Shown here: positions 25,943-36,188 of the stretch, in pieces
How positions within the stretch are numbered: the stretch's first letter is position 1
Layout of the letters: every line of letters starts with the position of its first letter
DNA from: Lumnitzera littorea
Taxonomy: Eukaryota; Streptophyta; Magnoliopsida; Myrtales; Combretaceae
Length of the DNA: 64,000 nt
Reading direction: 5' to 3'
Assembly: GCA_024138015.1 (NCBI GenBank)
Contig: JAMXBB010000004.1
Span: 107,744,143-107,808,142, forward strand
The notes under the pieces: generated by a model
What the model was told of the DNA's origin: nothing
Seen by the model: the letters and a program-made list of their open reading frames with translations, nothing else
Database searches by the model: none
Made by a program: the position numbers and the translations under genes

Positions 25943-26425
25943 GTGACTTATGAATCATGTGATGCACTACTAATCAGAAGATATATGGTTGTGTACTTTG
26001 ACGACATATTGGTGTATAGTACTGGCCTAAATATCCATATTCAACACCTTTAAGCTGTTTTTAACATTTTACAAGTTAAAAAGTTATATGGAAACCTAAA
26101 AAAGTATATGTTCTATAAAAGTGAAGTTGTCTTTCTTAGGTATGTAGTATTTGAAGAAGGAATCCTAGCAAATGAGGAAAAAGGTATGAGTTGTCTTAGA
26201 GTAGTTGGCACCGAAGAATGTCATTGAAGTATGAAGTTTTCATGGTCTTGCATCTTTCTATATAAAATTCTTTAAAAACTTCACTATAATTGTAGCCCCC
26301 TTAACCGAGCTAACAAAGAAGAGTGAAGAATTTCAATGGAATGACTGAACTGAACAGACCTTCAAGGAGATTAAAGAGAAGCTCACTACTATCCCTGTCT
26401 TATCCTTATCCTTATCTTAAGTTGT
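25943..26425 (+). pseudogene. Element A reverse transcriptase, C-terminal part
   Basis: This continues the RT cut at 15723: the active-site block V-Y-F-D-D-I-L-V at about 25991-26014 is intact here. Then come 'NIHIQHL', 'KKLYGNLKKYMFYKSEVVFL' and a connection region. At about 26425 the sequence jumps from the 'PVLSLSL' region to the integrase N-terminal motif 'QELLVREAHNGEL', so most of RNase H is missing. Confidence 0.75.
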
Positions 26426-27562
26426 TCTACGCAGGAGCTATTGGTTAGGGAAGCTCATAATGGTGAATTATCTAGTCATTTTGGAGAGACCAAAATAGCC
26501 AACTTAGAACTTTTACTAGCTTGGTCTGGCTAAGGATGTTTATAATGTAATTGGTAGTTGCGAAGTAAGCAAGAGGGCTACGGGAAAGAGAGAGCCACAT
26601 GAAGAGTATATGCCTTTACTTACACTGACCTCACCTTGAGCTGACTTCAATATAGGCTTTGTCTTAAGGTTGCCTCAAGCATCCAAAGGAAAATATTCAA
26701 TCCTTGTTTTAGTGGACCACTTCAATAAAATGGCACAGTTTGTTCCATACCATCAATCTAACGATGTTGTATATATTGTTGATTTGTTTATATAGGAAGT
26801 TGTTCGATTATATGAAGTACCAAAGAAAATTGTTTCAGATCAAGACACAAAATTTTTGAGCTATTTTTGGAAGACTCTTTAGAGAAGACTTGAAACTAAA
26901 CTTGTGTTCAACTCTAGTAGCTATTCTTCGACTAATAGTTAGACTGAAGTGGTGAATAGGACGTTAGGCAATTTATTTTGAGTTGTCGTGGGAAAGAGCT
27001 TAAAAGACTAGGATCTATGTATACCCATTGTGGAGTTTGCATACAATTAAACTGTCCATAATACCATTGGAAAGACTCCATTCGAGGTTATCTATGGCCT
27101 TAATCCCACTATTTTAGTAGATTTGATTGATAGCCTTGTAGTTGTAGAAGAGAGTCAATTTGAAGTCGCTTGAGCCTAAGAATTACAAGAACTACATCGG
27201 TTTGAGGCAAGGAAGATCGCTAAGTTCAATAAGAGACAATAAGAGTTTGACAATCATGGCTGCTAGACTGTTTCCTTCAAACTAGGTGACTTAATATGAA
27301 TTCCCCTCAACCAAGAACGATTTCTACACCTAAGACAGAGTAAGCTATCTCCAAGAGCTAATGGTCAATTCAAAGTCCTGAAGAAGATTATCTGTAATGC
27401 CTACCAAATTGAATTACTTGAGAACTATAGTGTTTCCTCCACCTTTAATGTATCCGACCTGATTTCCCACTAACTAGAAGAAGACTTAATAGATGACAAG
27501 ATAAAACAAGAGTACGAGATCACCTCAGATTTGAGGACAAATCTTTTCGATCCTTAAGCAGA
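26426..27562 (+). pseudogene. Element A integrase and C-terminal tail
   Basis: The integrase core is readable: 'SILVLVDHFNKMAQFV' near 26700 (first Asp), 'IVSDQDTKFLSYFW' near 26828-26870 (second Asp) and 'TEVVNRTLGN' near 26941-26970 (Glu), so the DDE triad survives. In-frame TAG codons break it (for example before 'TEVVNR'). The C-terminal tail ('NAYQIELLENYSVSSTFNVS' near 27397-27456, then 'DLRTNLF') ends just before the 3' LTR. The missing RNase H lies immediately upstream. Confidence 0.8.
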
Positions 27563-28541
27563 TGATAAGAATCAACTCCTCGAACCAATTACGTACAGTT
27601 GAGCTAGAAGACTATAGATACTTACATGGAAAATACTAGCTTGAAACCACATTCAAGACGAATATTCCTATTTCGATCTCCATCTTTTACACTACTATCG
27701 ACCAGAGCACCAAGCTTTCATAAGTTTTAACATAGTTCTCGAGCTTCCAAGCAATCATGCCAAGCTACTAAGTGTACATGTTGAGTAGCTAAGCAACCAT
27801 AACTATTGCCAAGCTCATGCCATGATCCAAACATCTCTTGAGTCGACTAATATCAGACCTTCATTAGAGCTAAGTTACCTAGACACTCGACCTGTAGAGG
27901 ATCTGAATGTTTTCCAGCACTTAAGTTTTGACTTGAACCAAATTAGGTTTGCTCTAACAATCGACACTTTCTTTTATCCTCCTCTGAATTATATTATTAA
28001 TGCCAAGCCACCTCAAGGTACACCTCAGCAAGACCAATTGTACTCCAAACCACCATTCACCATCTGATACATGTTTTTTGGCACAACATTCCACAAGAAT
28101 TCCTTACCTCTTTCTATATAGAATATTATTTGCCTTTTTCACCCCTTTTTAGTATATCTCGTGCATTCTAATTGTAAATTACCCCTTTTTGTCTTTTCTA
28201 TATATGCCTTATAACCTTAGTGGGGCTAATATATAAACTCATTTTATTTATATGTAGACAAAACTCATTAGATTGGATTATTACAAGTTTCCTTTCATGA
28301 GTAATCTTAATGTTCTCATTTTCTTTTTAACTCTTATCTATTTCCTTTAATAAGAAATAGTGGTGAATGACCCTATAGTTCGAATCAGTGAGTCACATCC
28401 GACAAATTGTAGACCAAGTAGAATTAGTTGGTGCGTCATATTCAATTAGTAGCTACCAGGATTTTGCTAATTCCCCTTTGTTTTTATTCATTCCCATTCA
28501 TTGTGGTACTTCTCCATGTGTACGACCTTAAAGACCCATCA
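27563..28541 (+). repeat. 3' LTR of element A
   Basis: The 979-bp copy starts TGATAAGAATCAACTCC and ends ACCCATCA, matching 11913-12909. Canonical TG...CA ends are preserved. An open frame at 27822-28067 lies inside it and is not a gene. Confidence 0.87.
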
Positions 28542-28546
28542 CCTAA

Positions 28547-31500
28547 TTGTCTTGTATTGGTTTCATTATTAATATCAACATCAGATATTTAGTCTATAAT
28601 AACCATCCATTATAGCATTCTATTCCACTAAAGCAATCATTTACATTTTCTCTTTGGAAGATTAAGAGCATTTAGCCATATCAACAATCCATTAACCCAC
28701 TTATGGCATTTGAATTGCTACAAATATATATTATCCCAATTTCCATCCCACGATAGGTAGTGAACGATCACTTCATGACCAATCTATTTGGAATGGCTTT
28801 AGACTTGGCACCTATGACTAACTATCACTTCATCCTAAATATTTGACCACCAAGAGGCAACAAACATCTAGTCTATGATCTACCTATCTAACATAGTTAT
28901 TGGCCTCGAGCGCACAAAACCATCACCATTTTGATGTCATATTGTTTAAGTTGTTTAATCTAGTACTACACACATGATTAACAAACAATAATAATTTTAG
29001 TACCTAGATATAAAGAAGTGATTTAATGAGTAATAAACACCACGTGTTGTAAATACATAGCATGTAAATACCAATATGATATTAACATGTATAATGTGTA
29101 CAAATTATATATGGTAATTGATTGGGCAATTATTCATTCTATTATAATTTATGTCAACATCTTATTGGTATTTACATATTATGTATACATAATATGTGGC
29201 ATGTAATATTTATTGAATTATTTTTCATATATATAGCCCACTAACTTCAAACCTATTTGAAATCAACATGAAATTTATAATTGTACAAAATGTGATCACT
29301 TAATAATTTATTTATGTATTCTTATTTATAGAAATTCAATTTTACTCATTCTAGTCAACCTGAGTCAACAATAAGTTGATTAGATCCCTTATAGAATAAA
29401 CTTGATCAATTGGTTTCAACCTAACCTAATTTGATATGTGTAATTATAAATATGATCAGCTAAATATCCTAAGTAATAAGCTGAATTTCAATTTAGTCAT
29501 TCGCTTTTTCTTAAATTCCAACTTTTTCATTCCTTTAACTTAGAAACTTGAATAACACATCTTGGATGAAACTTCTAAGTCCAGAATCCTTTATTAATTG
29601 TCCGTAATATAAAATCCACCAATTTTTAAACATTGTCTCCAATTAATCAATTAACATGGTCTCATGCTATAATTTAGGTTAAATTTCTAAATTCTCCTTA
29701 AATTTATTAATGTTCTCGTAAATTTACTACTAACTATAATCAAGTTTCTGACCTTTATAGTTTTAACTCTAATTATGAGACTATAAATCTAAGGATTGTC
29801 TGTATAACTTTCCAAAGATAAAAACTTTGTCTATATGAGTTAAGACGCTTGCCTTAAAATACCATGACACAATATCGCCATTGCTACTTATCCACAACCA
29901 CCTTTTTCTCCTTCCTTCTACTTTCCTTAATTCAAAATTGAATGGAGTAAAAACTACTTAAGTCTAATCAAAGTTTTCTATTTGATAATTACGGTGCTCT
30001 TACCTCTCCTCGATCACCTCGAATAGTGTTAATATGTCTGCTTCTATCACTCAACCCCCAGCACTAACTGTCGGCAAAATTAATTCCAACAAAGAACCCC
30101 AAATCAAGGTCGTATCCCAGCCATCATGCTTTGTGCACTCTTCTGTAGTCGATACTTAAGACTATTTACCACCCTTTCTAATAGGGGATACGATTAAAAT
30201 CGAAATTAGAAGGCAAAGTGATTGTACTTAATTGAAAAAGTAGATCTCTTAAGTTAGAAATTCTCTTAACTTTTCTACCTTTTAAATTGCTAGGTTTTTG
30301 TGAATGAGAAGGTCTTCTTTTATAGAAAAACGATAGTTTGAAATTGCTATCTTTCCTTGATTTTAAGTTATTTTATTTTTTATTTAAGTTTTTCTATATA
30401 GCTGTCCGCTTATATAATATAAAAAAGGAAAAAAAAAAAAAAACTATCTTTATCATTATGCTGCTTCGTTTACACATTTATGCCTAATCCTGAATAAGAA
30501 ATAGCTAATATATAGGACCAATTAAAAAAACTGATAATCATCTCTTGATGGAATACCTTTTCCGTCTTAAACACTAATATACTTTTAATGTGAAATTAGA
30601 TCGGCAAGTCATTCAAATTTATGAACAAAAGCTGATTGCTTTTTCTTTCCCTATAATTAATTGGCGTCAATTCATAAGACTCTTATCCTTTATCCAATTG
30701 ATCCTGGGATGGTCGTATGTCTTTCCAGTTGACACGGTAGGGTAAAGGCTCTATGTTGGTAGATGGACCACTAATAATGCTCTACGCTTAGATTTTATGT
30801 TAAGCTTTAGTTGCACAAGGTTTAGTATTTAACCATAGGCTTGCGGAGGACTCATTCTTCCACAATATCGATAGAGAAATGCATTCTTTTTTTCCTTTTT
30901 TGCTATTAAATGAATTAAAATGAAAATATGCCATTGCATAAAATTAAGGCTCTTTGTTTTTACTTTTATAGATTACAAATTCCCTTTTTTGGTATCGCAA
31001 ACTAATGAAACCACCAAAGACATATGTAAAACTGAAAGGACGATGCCAAAAAAGGATTGACATGGACATCATTTTATAGTTGTTTACTTTTTAAGGATAT
31101 CCTTTTTATTTTACTAACATTTTATATGTTTTAGTTAATCTTTACGTTTATAATGATACAATGTACGAGAAGGTGAATTTACACACCTGAATTGAAGCTT
31201 CGGGAATTTGCCAATGTCCTTATGATATCAAGGCTACTCTTAGTGCTTTTTTGTTTTCTCATCTAAAATTTAAATTTATTGAATTTCATATCCAACTAAC
31301 TTTTATTTGTTAAATTAACTATCATATCTCAGATTGTTATATGTTTGTACCTTTTGTCAAATAAGCATTTGATATCTCATTTTTCTCAAGACAATTGAGA
31401 TATCTACAAGTAAAAATTCAATTGAGTATAAATTCTAAAAAAGCTAACATTGTGACTAGATGTGACATTTATTAACTTCAAGTTTTAGGTATAAAGTTGA

Positions 31501-32613
31501 AAAAAATATCAAAAGTTCCGATAGTATCTTTAACGTACACATTCCTTTTGTTTAGTAGTACATTCAATTAATTAGAATGGAATAAATTGAAACAAGAATA
31601 TAATTCCTTTAGTATTATTTTGTTTTATGACTAAAAATTTTTTTAATAAAAATTATATTTTATGGGAATTAGCCTTTCATAGAGGTAAGGAATAGAAATT
31701 CCCTCTCTATTATATATTGTATTTAATAAGACATTGCTTATGATTTTTTTTAAACTAACTAAAAATAATAATAATTATTTTATAAGTAATGACATGATCA
31801 ATAAGTTTATTCTATTCAACCTAGTGTGATATGCCACAAACGAATTATTATAGGGTGCTTGCCCTATTCGACTCTCTAATTATTCAACTCTATAATTATC
31901 CTATAAAGTTTTGGGGCGTATAATGAGCAACATAAGGGGCCTTGTATTAAAACACCTATAGATTTTAGATTGTTTTCAGAATTAAGGTAAAATAAAACCT
32001 AAATATGATAAAAATAAATAAATAATTTATATAAGCACATTTGTTGCTATGTTGGTTGAATTCCTTAGTAAAGCTACATAGGCAAAATAATCATTTCTTT
32101 CCCATATAAAAGTTTTGACCAATAACTTGGACGTGATTGAATTTTAATGCTACGTTTTGTATGTAGTAACAGTTTGGAATTAAATGGGATGGAATGGCAA
32201 GAGGAACAAAATATTAATTTCTTTCCTATGTTTAGAGATATCTATTGAATAAAATGGTGTTAAATATGCATATAACAGTATTTATAAAAAAAAAAAAAAG
32301 AATGCTCTTAATTATTATAAGATATAATTTAATTAAATGTTAAGTAAGTATTTTTAAATTAAATTAATTAATGAGGATAGAGGGGAATCGAATTTCATCC
32401 CTCAAAAGCAAAATCAAATTACCATTTAAAGCTGAAATTGTCGATTTTAAGGAATTGCGATTTCGCTTTTTAAAAACACTTCTAAATATAGAAAATGGAA
32501 TAAAATCTGAAATCACTATTCTAATCTAAATGCAATCTCACGTATTAAATATGACATAAAAATTATATTAAAATATTTCACGTTGAATCGAAACCAATCA
32601 CCTCTTGCATATG
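28547..32613. other. AT-rich intergenic DNA, no gene seen
   Basis: No recognisable coding sequence, RNA gene or paired repeat was found in this stretch. There are A and T homopolymers (for example 30425-30444 and 32286-32299). Fragments near 31850-31870 and 32150-32240 have the base composition of small non-autonomous transposons, but I found no matching ends. Confidence 0.5.
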
Positions 32614-32752
32614 TGAAAATTTCTTTAAAGTGGTAGTTAATCTTATCATATTTACCTTCTATTTGACTTTAGATCATGAATTTGAAAATTTCTTTAAAGT
32701 GGTTGTTAATCTTATCATATTTACCTTCTATTTGACTTTAGATCATGAATTT
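32614..32752. repeat. Tandem duplication, two 69-bp units
   Basis: Two adjacent copies, offset by 69 bases, are nearly identical (a GTAGTT/GTTGTT difference is visible). The unit contains TTTCTTTAAAGTGGT and ATTTGACTTTAGATCATGAA. High similarity indicates a recent local duplication about 0.5 kb upstream of the putative promoter of the HD-Zip gene. Confidence 0.88.
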
Positions 32753-33058
32753 CTCTAGTCAAATTGTGAAATGCCGGTTTGATATTCAAAATTTTTTATT
32801 GATCATGTCAAGGCTAATAATACTAGATGTAGAGTAGATTTTTTTTTTTCCCTTGGCGATTGGATTATTTCTTAGAAATTGTTTCATAAAAATATTTGTT
32901 ATTATAGGTATGTTGGACAGAGTTAAGTCGGATTGTAGGCGCAAAAGTATCCCAAGAGATGGTTTTTGGGTATAAAATAACAAATCTTACGGGGTTTTTC
33001 CGTGGATTCGAGAAGGTGTGTGGGGTATCGAATCAAGTAGCACCCCTGTATAAGAAAG

Positions 33059-33097
33059 CAGAAAAAAAAAAAAAAAAGAAAAAAAAGAAAAAAAAAG
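33059..33097. repeat. A-rich low-complexity tract
   Basis: An almost pure adenine run broken by a few G bases, about 80 bp upstream of the candidate TATA box of the HD-Zip gene. A short minus-strand open frame across it is a composition artefact. Confidence 0.8.
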
Positions 33098-33173
33098 GCA
33101 CCAATAGAAACACGAAATTGTGATAGGCAATGGTTCAAATTGTACGGCCTGGGCGAGGGCAACATGGTCGGCT

Positions 33174-33179
33174 TATAAA
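33174..33179 (+). promoter_or_regulatory. Candidate TATA box of the HD-Zip gene
   Basis: TATAAA within GGCTTATAAACTTCC lies 467 bp upstream of the main start codon. A pyrimidine-rich stretch (about 33297-33373), usual for plant leaders near the transcription start, follows. A second TTATAACAAATAAG lies at about 33215. The transcription start cannot be fixed from sequence alone. Confidence 0.35.
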
Positions 33180-33426
33180 CTTCCCATCGACAAATACAGG
33201 ATCTGCGACTCTCTTATAACAAATAAGTAACTCAACATCATAAGAGTATGGTAATATCAAATAATAAATTACTAAATAATCTCATCAAAAAGTCGTCTTC
33301 TCCAAAACTACCCCAAGCAGCACACTCTTCTCCTTCTCCTTTTTCCTCCTCTGCCACCATCCTCTCTCTCTTTCTGGCTTTGGTAATTCACCGTTCGTTT
33401 TCTTACACAAGATCTTATTCTGAGTG

Positions 33427-33507
33427 ATGGGTGTGAGTAGCCGCTGTTCACACACTTCTCACATCACCGAAATCATCATCACAAGCTTCTTTCGCCACAA
33501 GCTTTAG
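33427..33507 (+). CDS. Upstream ORF in the HD-Zip leader (CPuORF-like)
   Basis: A 26-codon frame, ATG at 33427 and TAG at 33505-33507, lies 214 bases upstream of the main ATG and does not overlap it. It is the first ATG after the pyrimidine-rich leader start, and its context (G at -3, G at +4) is better than that of the main ATG (C at -3). The peptide has a Cys/Ser/His-rich start and a hydrophobic then basic end, I-I-I-T-S-F-F-R-H-K-L. Arabidopsis ATHB1, the family member this gene most resembles, is known to be repressed by a conserved-peptide uORF (CPuORF33). That this is its counterpart is inference; I could not compare the peptides. It is expected to lower translation of the main ORF by ribosome stalling. 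Confidence 0.65.
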   Translation: MGVSSRCSHTSHITEIIITSFFRHKL

Positions 33508-33583
33508 ACACTTTAACCGAAGAATAGAAGAAAAACTAAAATAATAATCTCAAACTTTTCATCAACTTTTCAAGGGAGCTGTT

Positions 33584-33589
33584 ATGTAA
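33584..33589 (+). promoter_or_regulatory. AUG-UAA start-stop element in the leader
   Basis: ATGTAA lies 52 bases upstream of the last base before the main start codon and after the longer uORF. Minimal AUG-UAA uORFs can hold ribosomes, as known for the boron-responsive leader of Arabidopsis NIP5;1. The leader contains no other ATG between 33427 and 33641 apart from these two. Function here is inferred only. Confidence 0.45.
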
Positions 33590-33640
33590 TCTCATCAATA
33601 ACAGCTTTGAGTAATTAAAACCCAGAATTTGGATTTTCAT

Positions 33641-35364
33641 ATGGCGGGTAGTGGTGGTGGTGGTGGGCGTGGAGGATATGGTGAAGCTTTGCCTTCTCTG
33701 CTTCAAAACCAGAAGGTCTCTTCCTCTTCTTCATGTGATGGCTTCTTCATCTCTGGGTCCTCTCCAGCTTCTTTTCTAGGTGATTCCCTCCGTGTCTTTG
33801 CTAGTGAATTATGTGTTTGCGTGATGCAAAGATGTTTCTACGCTGTCATATGTTTGGATTTTTAGATCAATTTATAGCACTTTGCGATGTTTAGTTTTGT
33901 TGAAGCATGTGGGAGTTTCCTTTTTCTGAGAATTGTAGAAATCTTGTTGTTTCACTGGAGAATTTGTAATTTCTTTCCCATGAATATTCTATATTTTATT
34001 GTAATGGATGTGAAAAATACAAGCTTGAATACATATATTCACGAGACAATTTAATCGACTGATTCCTTTGACAATTTGATAAAATCGGCAAATATGTTCT
34101 GTTCTTGTTTAATTCTTTGTTGCAATCTGAAAATGTCTTGTAGAGACCAGATGATATTGAGCCTAATAATTCTAAGTGTTTTGGAGTATGAATTCTCAAT
34201 ATTTATTTGTCGGGTAGAAGCATAACAAGAACAGTGATTAATTACTTGTACCCGTTTTGCTAAGCCAAACTAGAAGTGATGCTAATTTAGGATGGGAATT
34301 TGACATCGAATGAACACGAATTTATGATACTCGTAAGTTTTATGTGTCAAACAAATGTAAGTTTGGATGAATTTTCTGTAAGATTAAGGCAGGGAAATTA
34401 GTATTTTATGAACTCAGTGATGGTTTTTAAATAATCTGGATTCTAATGTTCAATTCAGGTTCCAGATCTATCTTGAACTTCGAAGTTGTTCATGGAAGAA
34501 ATGGATCAAAAAGACCATTTTATCAATCATTCGATAACGATGAAAATGGAGAGGACGACCTGGATGACTACTTCCATCAACCGGAAAAGAAGAGACGACT
34601 AACAGCGGATCAGATCCAGTTTCTTGAGAAGAGTTTCGAAGTGGAGAACAAGCTCGAGCCAGAACGGAAACTCCAGCTTGCAAAGGACTTGGGGCTGCAG
34701 CCTAGGCAGGTTGCGATATGGTTCCAGAACCGACGTGCACGGTGGAAGACGAAGCAACTAGAGAAGGATTTTGAGGATCTACAAGCCAAGTATAACAGCA
34801 TAAAGGCTGATTACGACACTCTCTTAAAAGAGAGGGATGAGTTGAAATCCGAGGTACAAGGTTTTATATTTTGATCGATCATTCGACCAAAAAATTGTTT
34901 TTGACATCATAATTCGTCGTACTAGGATTTGCTAACTATTGCGATCCTACCAGGTACTTGCTCTCAATGAGAAGCTGCTTCTTAAGGTAACAGGAAGCTC
35001 TGAATTGTCCAACAACACTTCATTGCTAGGGTTGCCAGATCCGATTGCAGGTTCAAGTTCCGACGATGAATTGCAGCTTGAAGCTTCGATTTTTGGCTGT
35101 AAACAGGATGATCTTTATTCTGCAAGGAGCGATATACTTGATTCCGACAGTCCACACTGTACCGATGGGGTTCGTTCTTATTTTTTCGAACCTGACCAGT
35201 CGGACATGTCTCAAGATGAAGAAGATAACCTGTGCAGGACCCTCATGCCACCACCACACGCATTCCCAAAGCTTGAAAACACCGATCACCTCGACCCGCC
35301 AGCAAGCTCTTGTAATTATGGATTCACTCCTGAAGACCACGCCTTTTGGTCTTGGGAGTATTGA
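33641..35364 (+). CDS. HAT5: HD-Zip class I transcription factor, HAT5/ATHB1-like
   Basis: Three exons encode 314 aa: 33641-33779, 34459-34853 and 34954-35364 (TGA). Both introns have GT...AG borders (33780-34458, phase 1; 34854-34953, phase 0), and all joins keep the frame. The start is the ATG at 33641; the frame is open slightly upstream but without ATG. The N-terminus is Gly-rich (residues 3-14). An acidic stretch (72-83) precedes the homeodomain (about 89-145, starting E-K-K-R-R-L, helix 3 W-F-Q-N-R-R at 134-139). The leucine zipper follows at once with L147, L154, I161, L168, L175 and L182 in heptads and is split by intron 2. The C-terminus is acidic and ends A-F-W-S-W-E-Y, like the aromatic/acidic activation motif of this clade. 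Such nuclear proteins dimerise and bind CAATNATTG-type sites and regulate growth and stress responses. No stops or frameshifts were seen. The orthology to HAT5/ATHB1 rests on remembered family features. Confidence 0.93.
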
Positions 35365-35527
35365 TCGATGCCTGCCCTGTTTCTGGGATTTTCTTGTGCC
35401 CTTTAAGAACGTATGTCTACCTCTTTGAATTTTGGATTGGTGATTTTATCATCTGCTGTGTAGTTGTATTGCCTCTGTGTTTTTACTCCATGTTATTTGC
35501 AATGTTTTGTACCAAAGACTGTAGCTA

Positions 35528-35533
35528 AATAAT
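35528..35533 (+). terminator. Possible polyadenylation signal of the HD-Zip gene
   Basis: AATAAT, a one-base variant of AATAAA, lies 164 bp after the stop codon in T-rich 3' sequence. Plant signals are loose, so the actual cleavage site is unknown. Confidence 0.25.
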
Positions 35534-35564
35534 GTACCTCATCTATGAAAGGTGCCTTTAGCAT

Positions 35565-36042
35565 GTTAAACTTGTGGTATCATTTGTAGTTTGAGAGTGC
35601 TTTTGAAATCTCAAATATACCATCAAATTTTCCTATGGTTGTTTGGGATGGGACTGCATACAATACACTTCTACTCATAATTCATCCTTCCTATAATTGC
35701 AAAGGTTACAACTGCTTGCATTGCTTAAGCTTAAAATGTTTTTTCATGTTTGGGGTAAAAAAGAAAATACTACTTATGGATATATTTTGATGTTTGCAAT
35801 GTTAAAAAGATATACCTAAAAATAATGCATCTTGATACATATTTGGTTTAGTGAATATAGTAAGGTGCTAATGAAATTATTATTATTAGAGAATAGAAGA
35901 AACAAGTAATACCATTTAGTTTGAGTAAAACAATAGAAGGATTGAATCAATAATGGATCTTAAATAACTCAAATATTCTAAAAATCCTAGCCTTTTTTTT
36001 TTTTTTCTCTGAGCTAAAATATAAACCCTAGGTTAAGTGTTA
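35565..36042. other. Intergenic DNA, no feature seen
   Basis: AT-rich sequence with a T run at about 35994-36006. No gene or repeat partner was recognised. Confidence 0.55.
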
Positions 36043-36188
36043 ATACCAACTAGTGAGATTCATTATAGGTTTACATTTCATTTTGACATATTCAACTTCA
36101 CACCACCTAATCCAAAATACCAACTAGTGAGATTCATTATAGGTTTACATTTCGTTTTGACATATTCAACTTCACACCACCTAATCCT
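36043..36188. repeat. Tandem duplication, two 74-bp units
   Basis: Two adjacent units, offset by 74 bases, both starting ATACCAACTAGTGAGATTC and ending CACCACCTAATCC. They are nearly identical (an ATTTCA/ATTTCG difference), indicating a recent duplication. Confidence 0.9.

Larger units (their letters stand above)
11913..28541 (+). mobile_element. Ty3/gypsy retrotransposon A (outermost of nest)
   Basis: Related LTRs at 11913-12909 and 27563-28541 bound this element. They are in the same orientation and start TRATAAGAATCAACTCC. The flanks CTTAA (11908-11912) and CCTAA (28542-28546) are a target duplication with one change. Between the LTRs, in order: primer binding site, gag, protease, reverse transcriptase (cut in two by element B), integrase and a C-terminal tail. 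This order (integrase after RT) defines Ty3/gypsy. The uninterrupted element would be about 6.4 kb, and it lacks most of the RNase H region. All reading frames are broken, so it is a fossil. Confidence 0.88.

Noticed and set aside
33629..33640. Longer N-terminus for the HD-Zip protein starting at 33629
   Set aside because: The codon there is TTG; the first ATG in frame is 33641 and gives the family-like M-A-G start.
33780..33865. Open reading continuing past exon 1 of the HD-Zip gene
   Set aside because: The text after 33779 is intron (GTGATT donor); the AG at 34457-34458 restores the family sequence.
34854..34874. Extension of exon 2 to a stop at 34874
   Set aside because: A GT donor at 34854 and the continuation of the leucine zipper at 34954 show that this is intron read-through.
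35045..35528. Additional plus- and minus-strand open frames over exon 3 and the 3' UTR
   Set aside because: They are other-frame shadows of exon 3 or 3' UTR sequence without domains.
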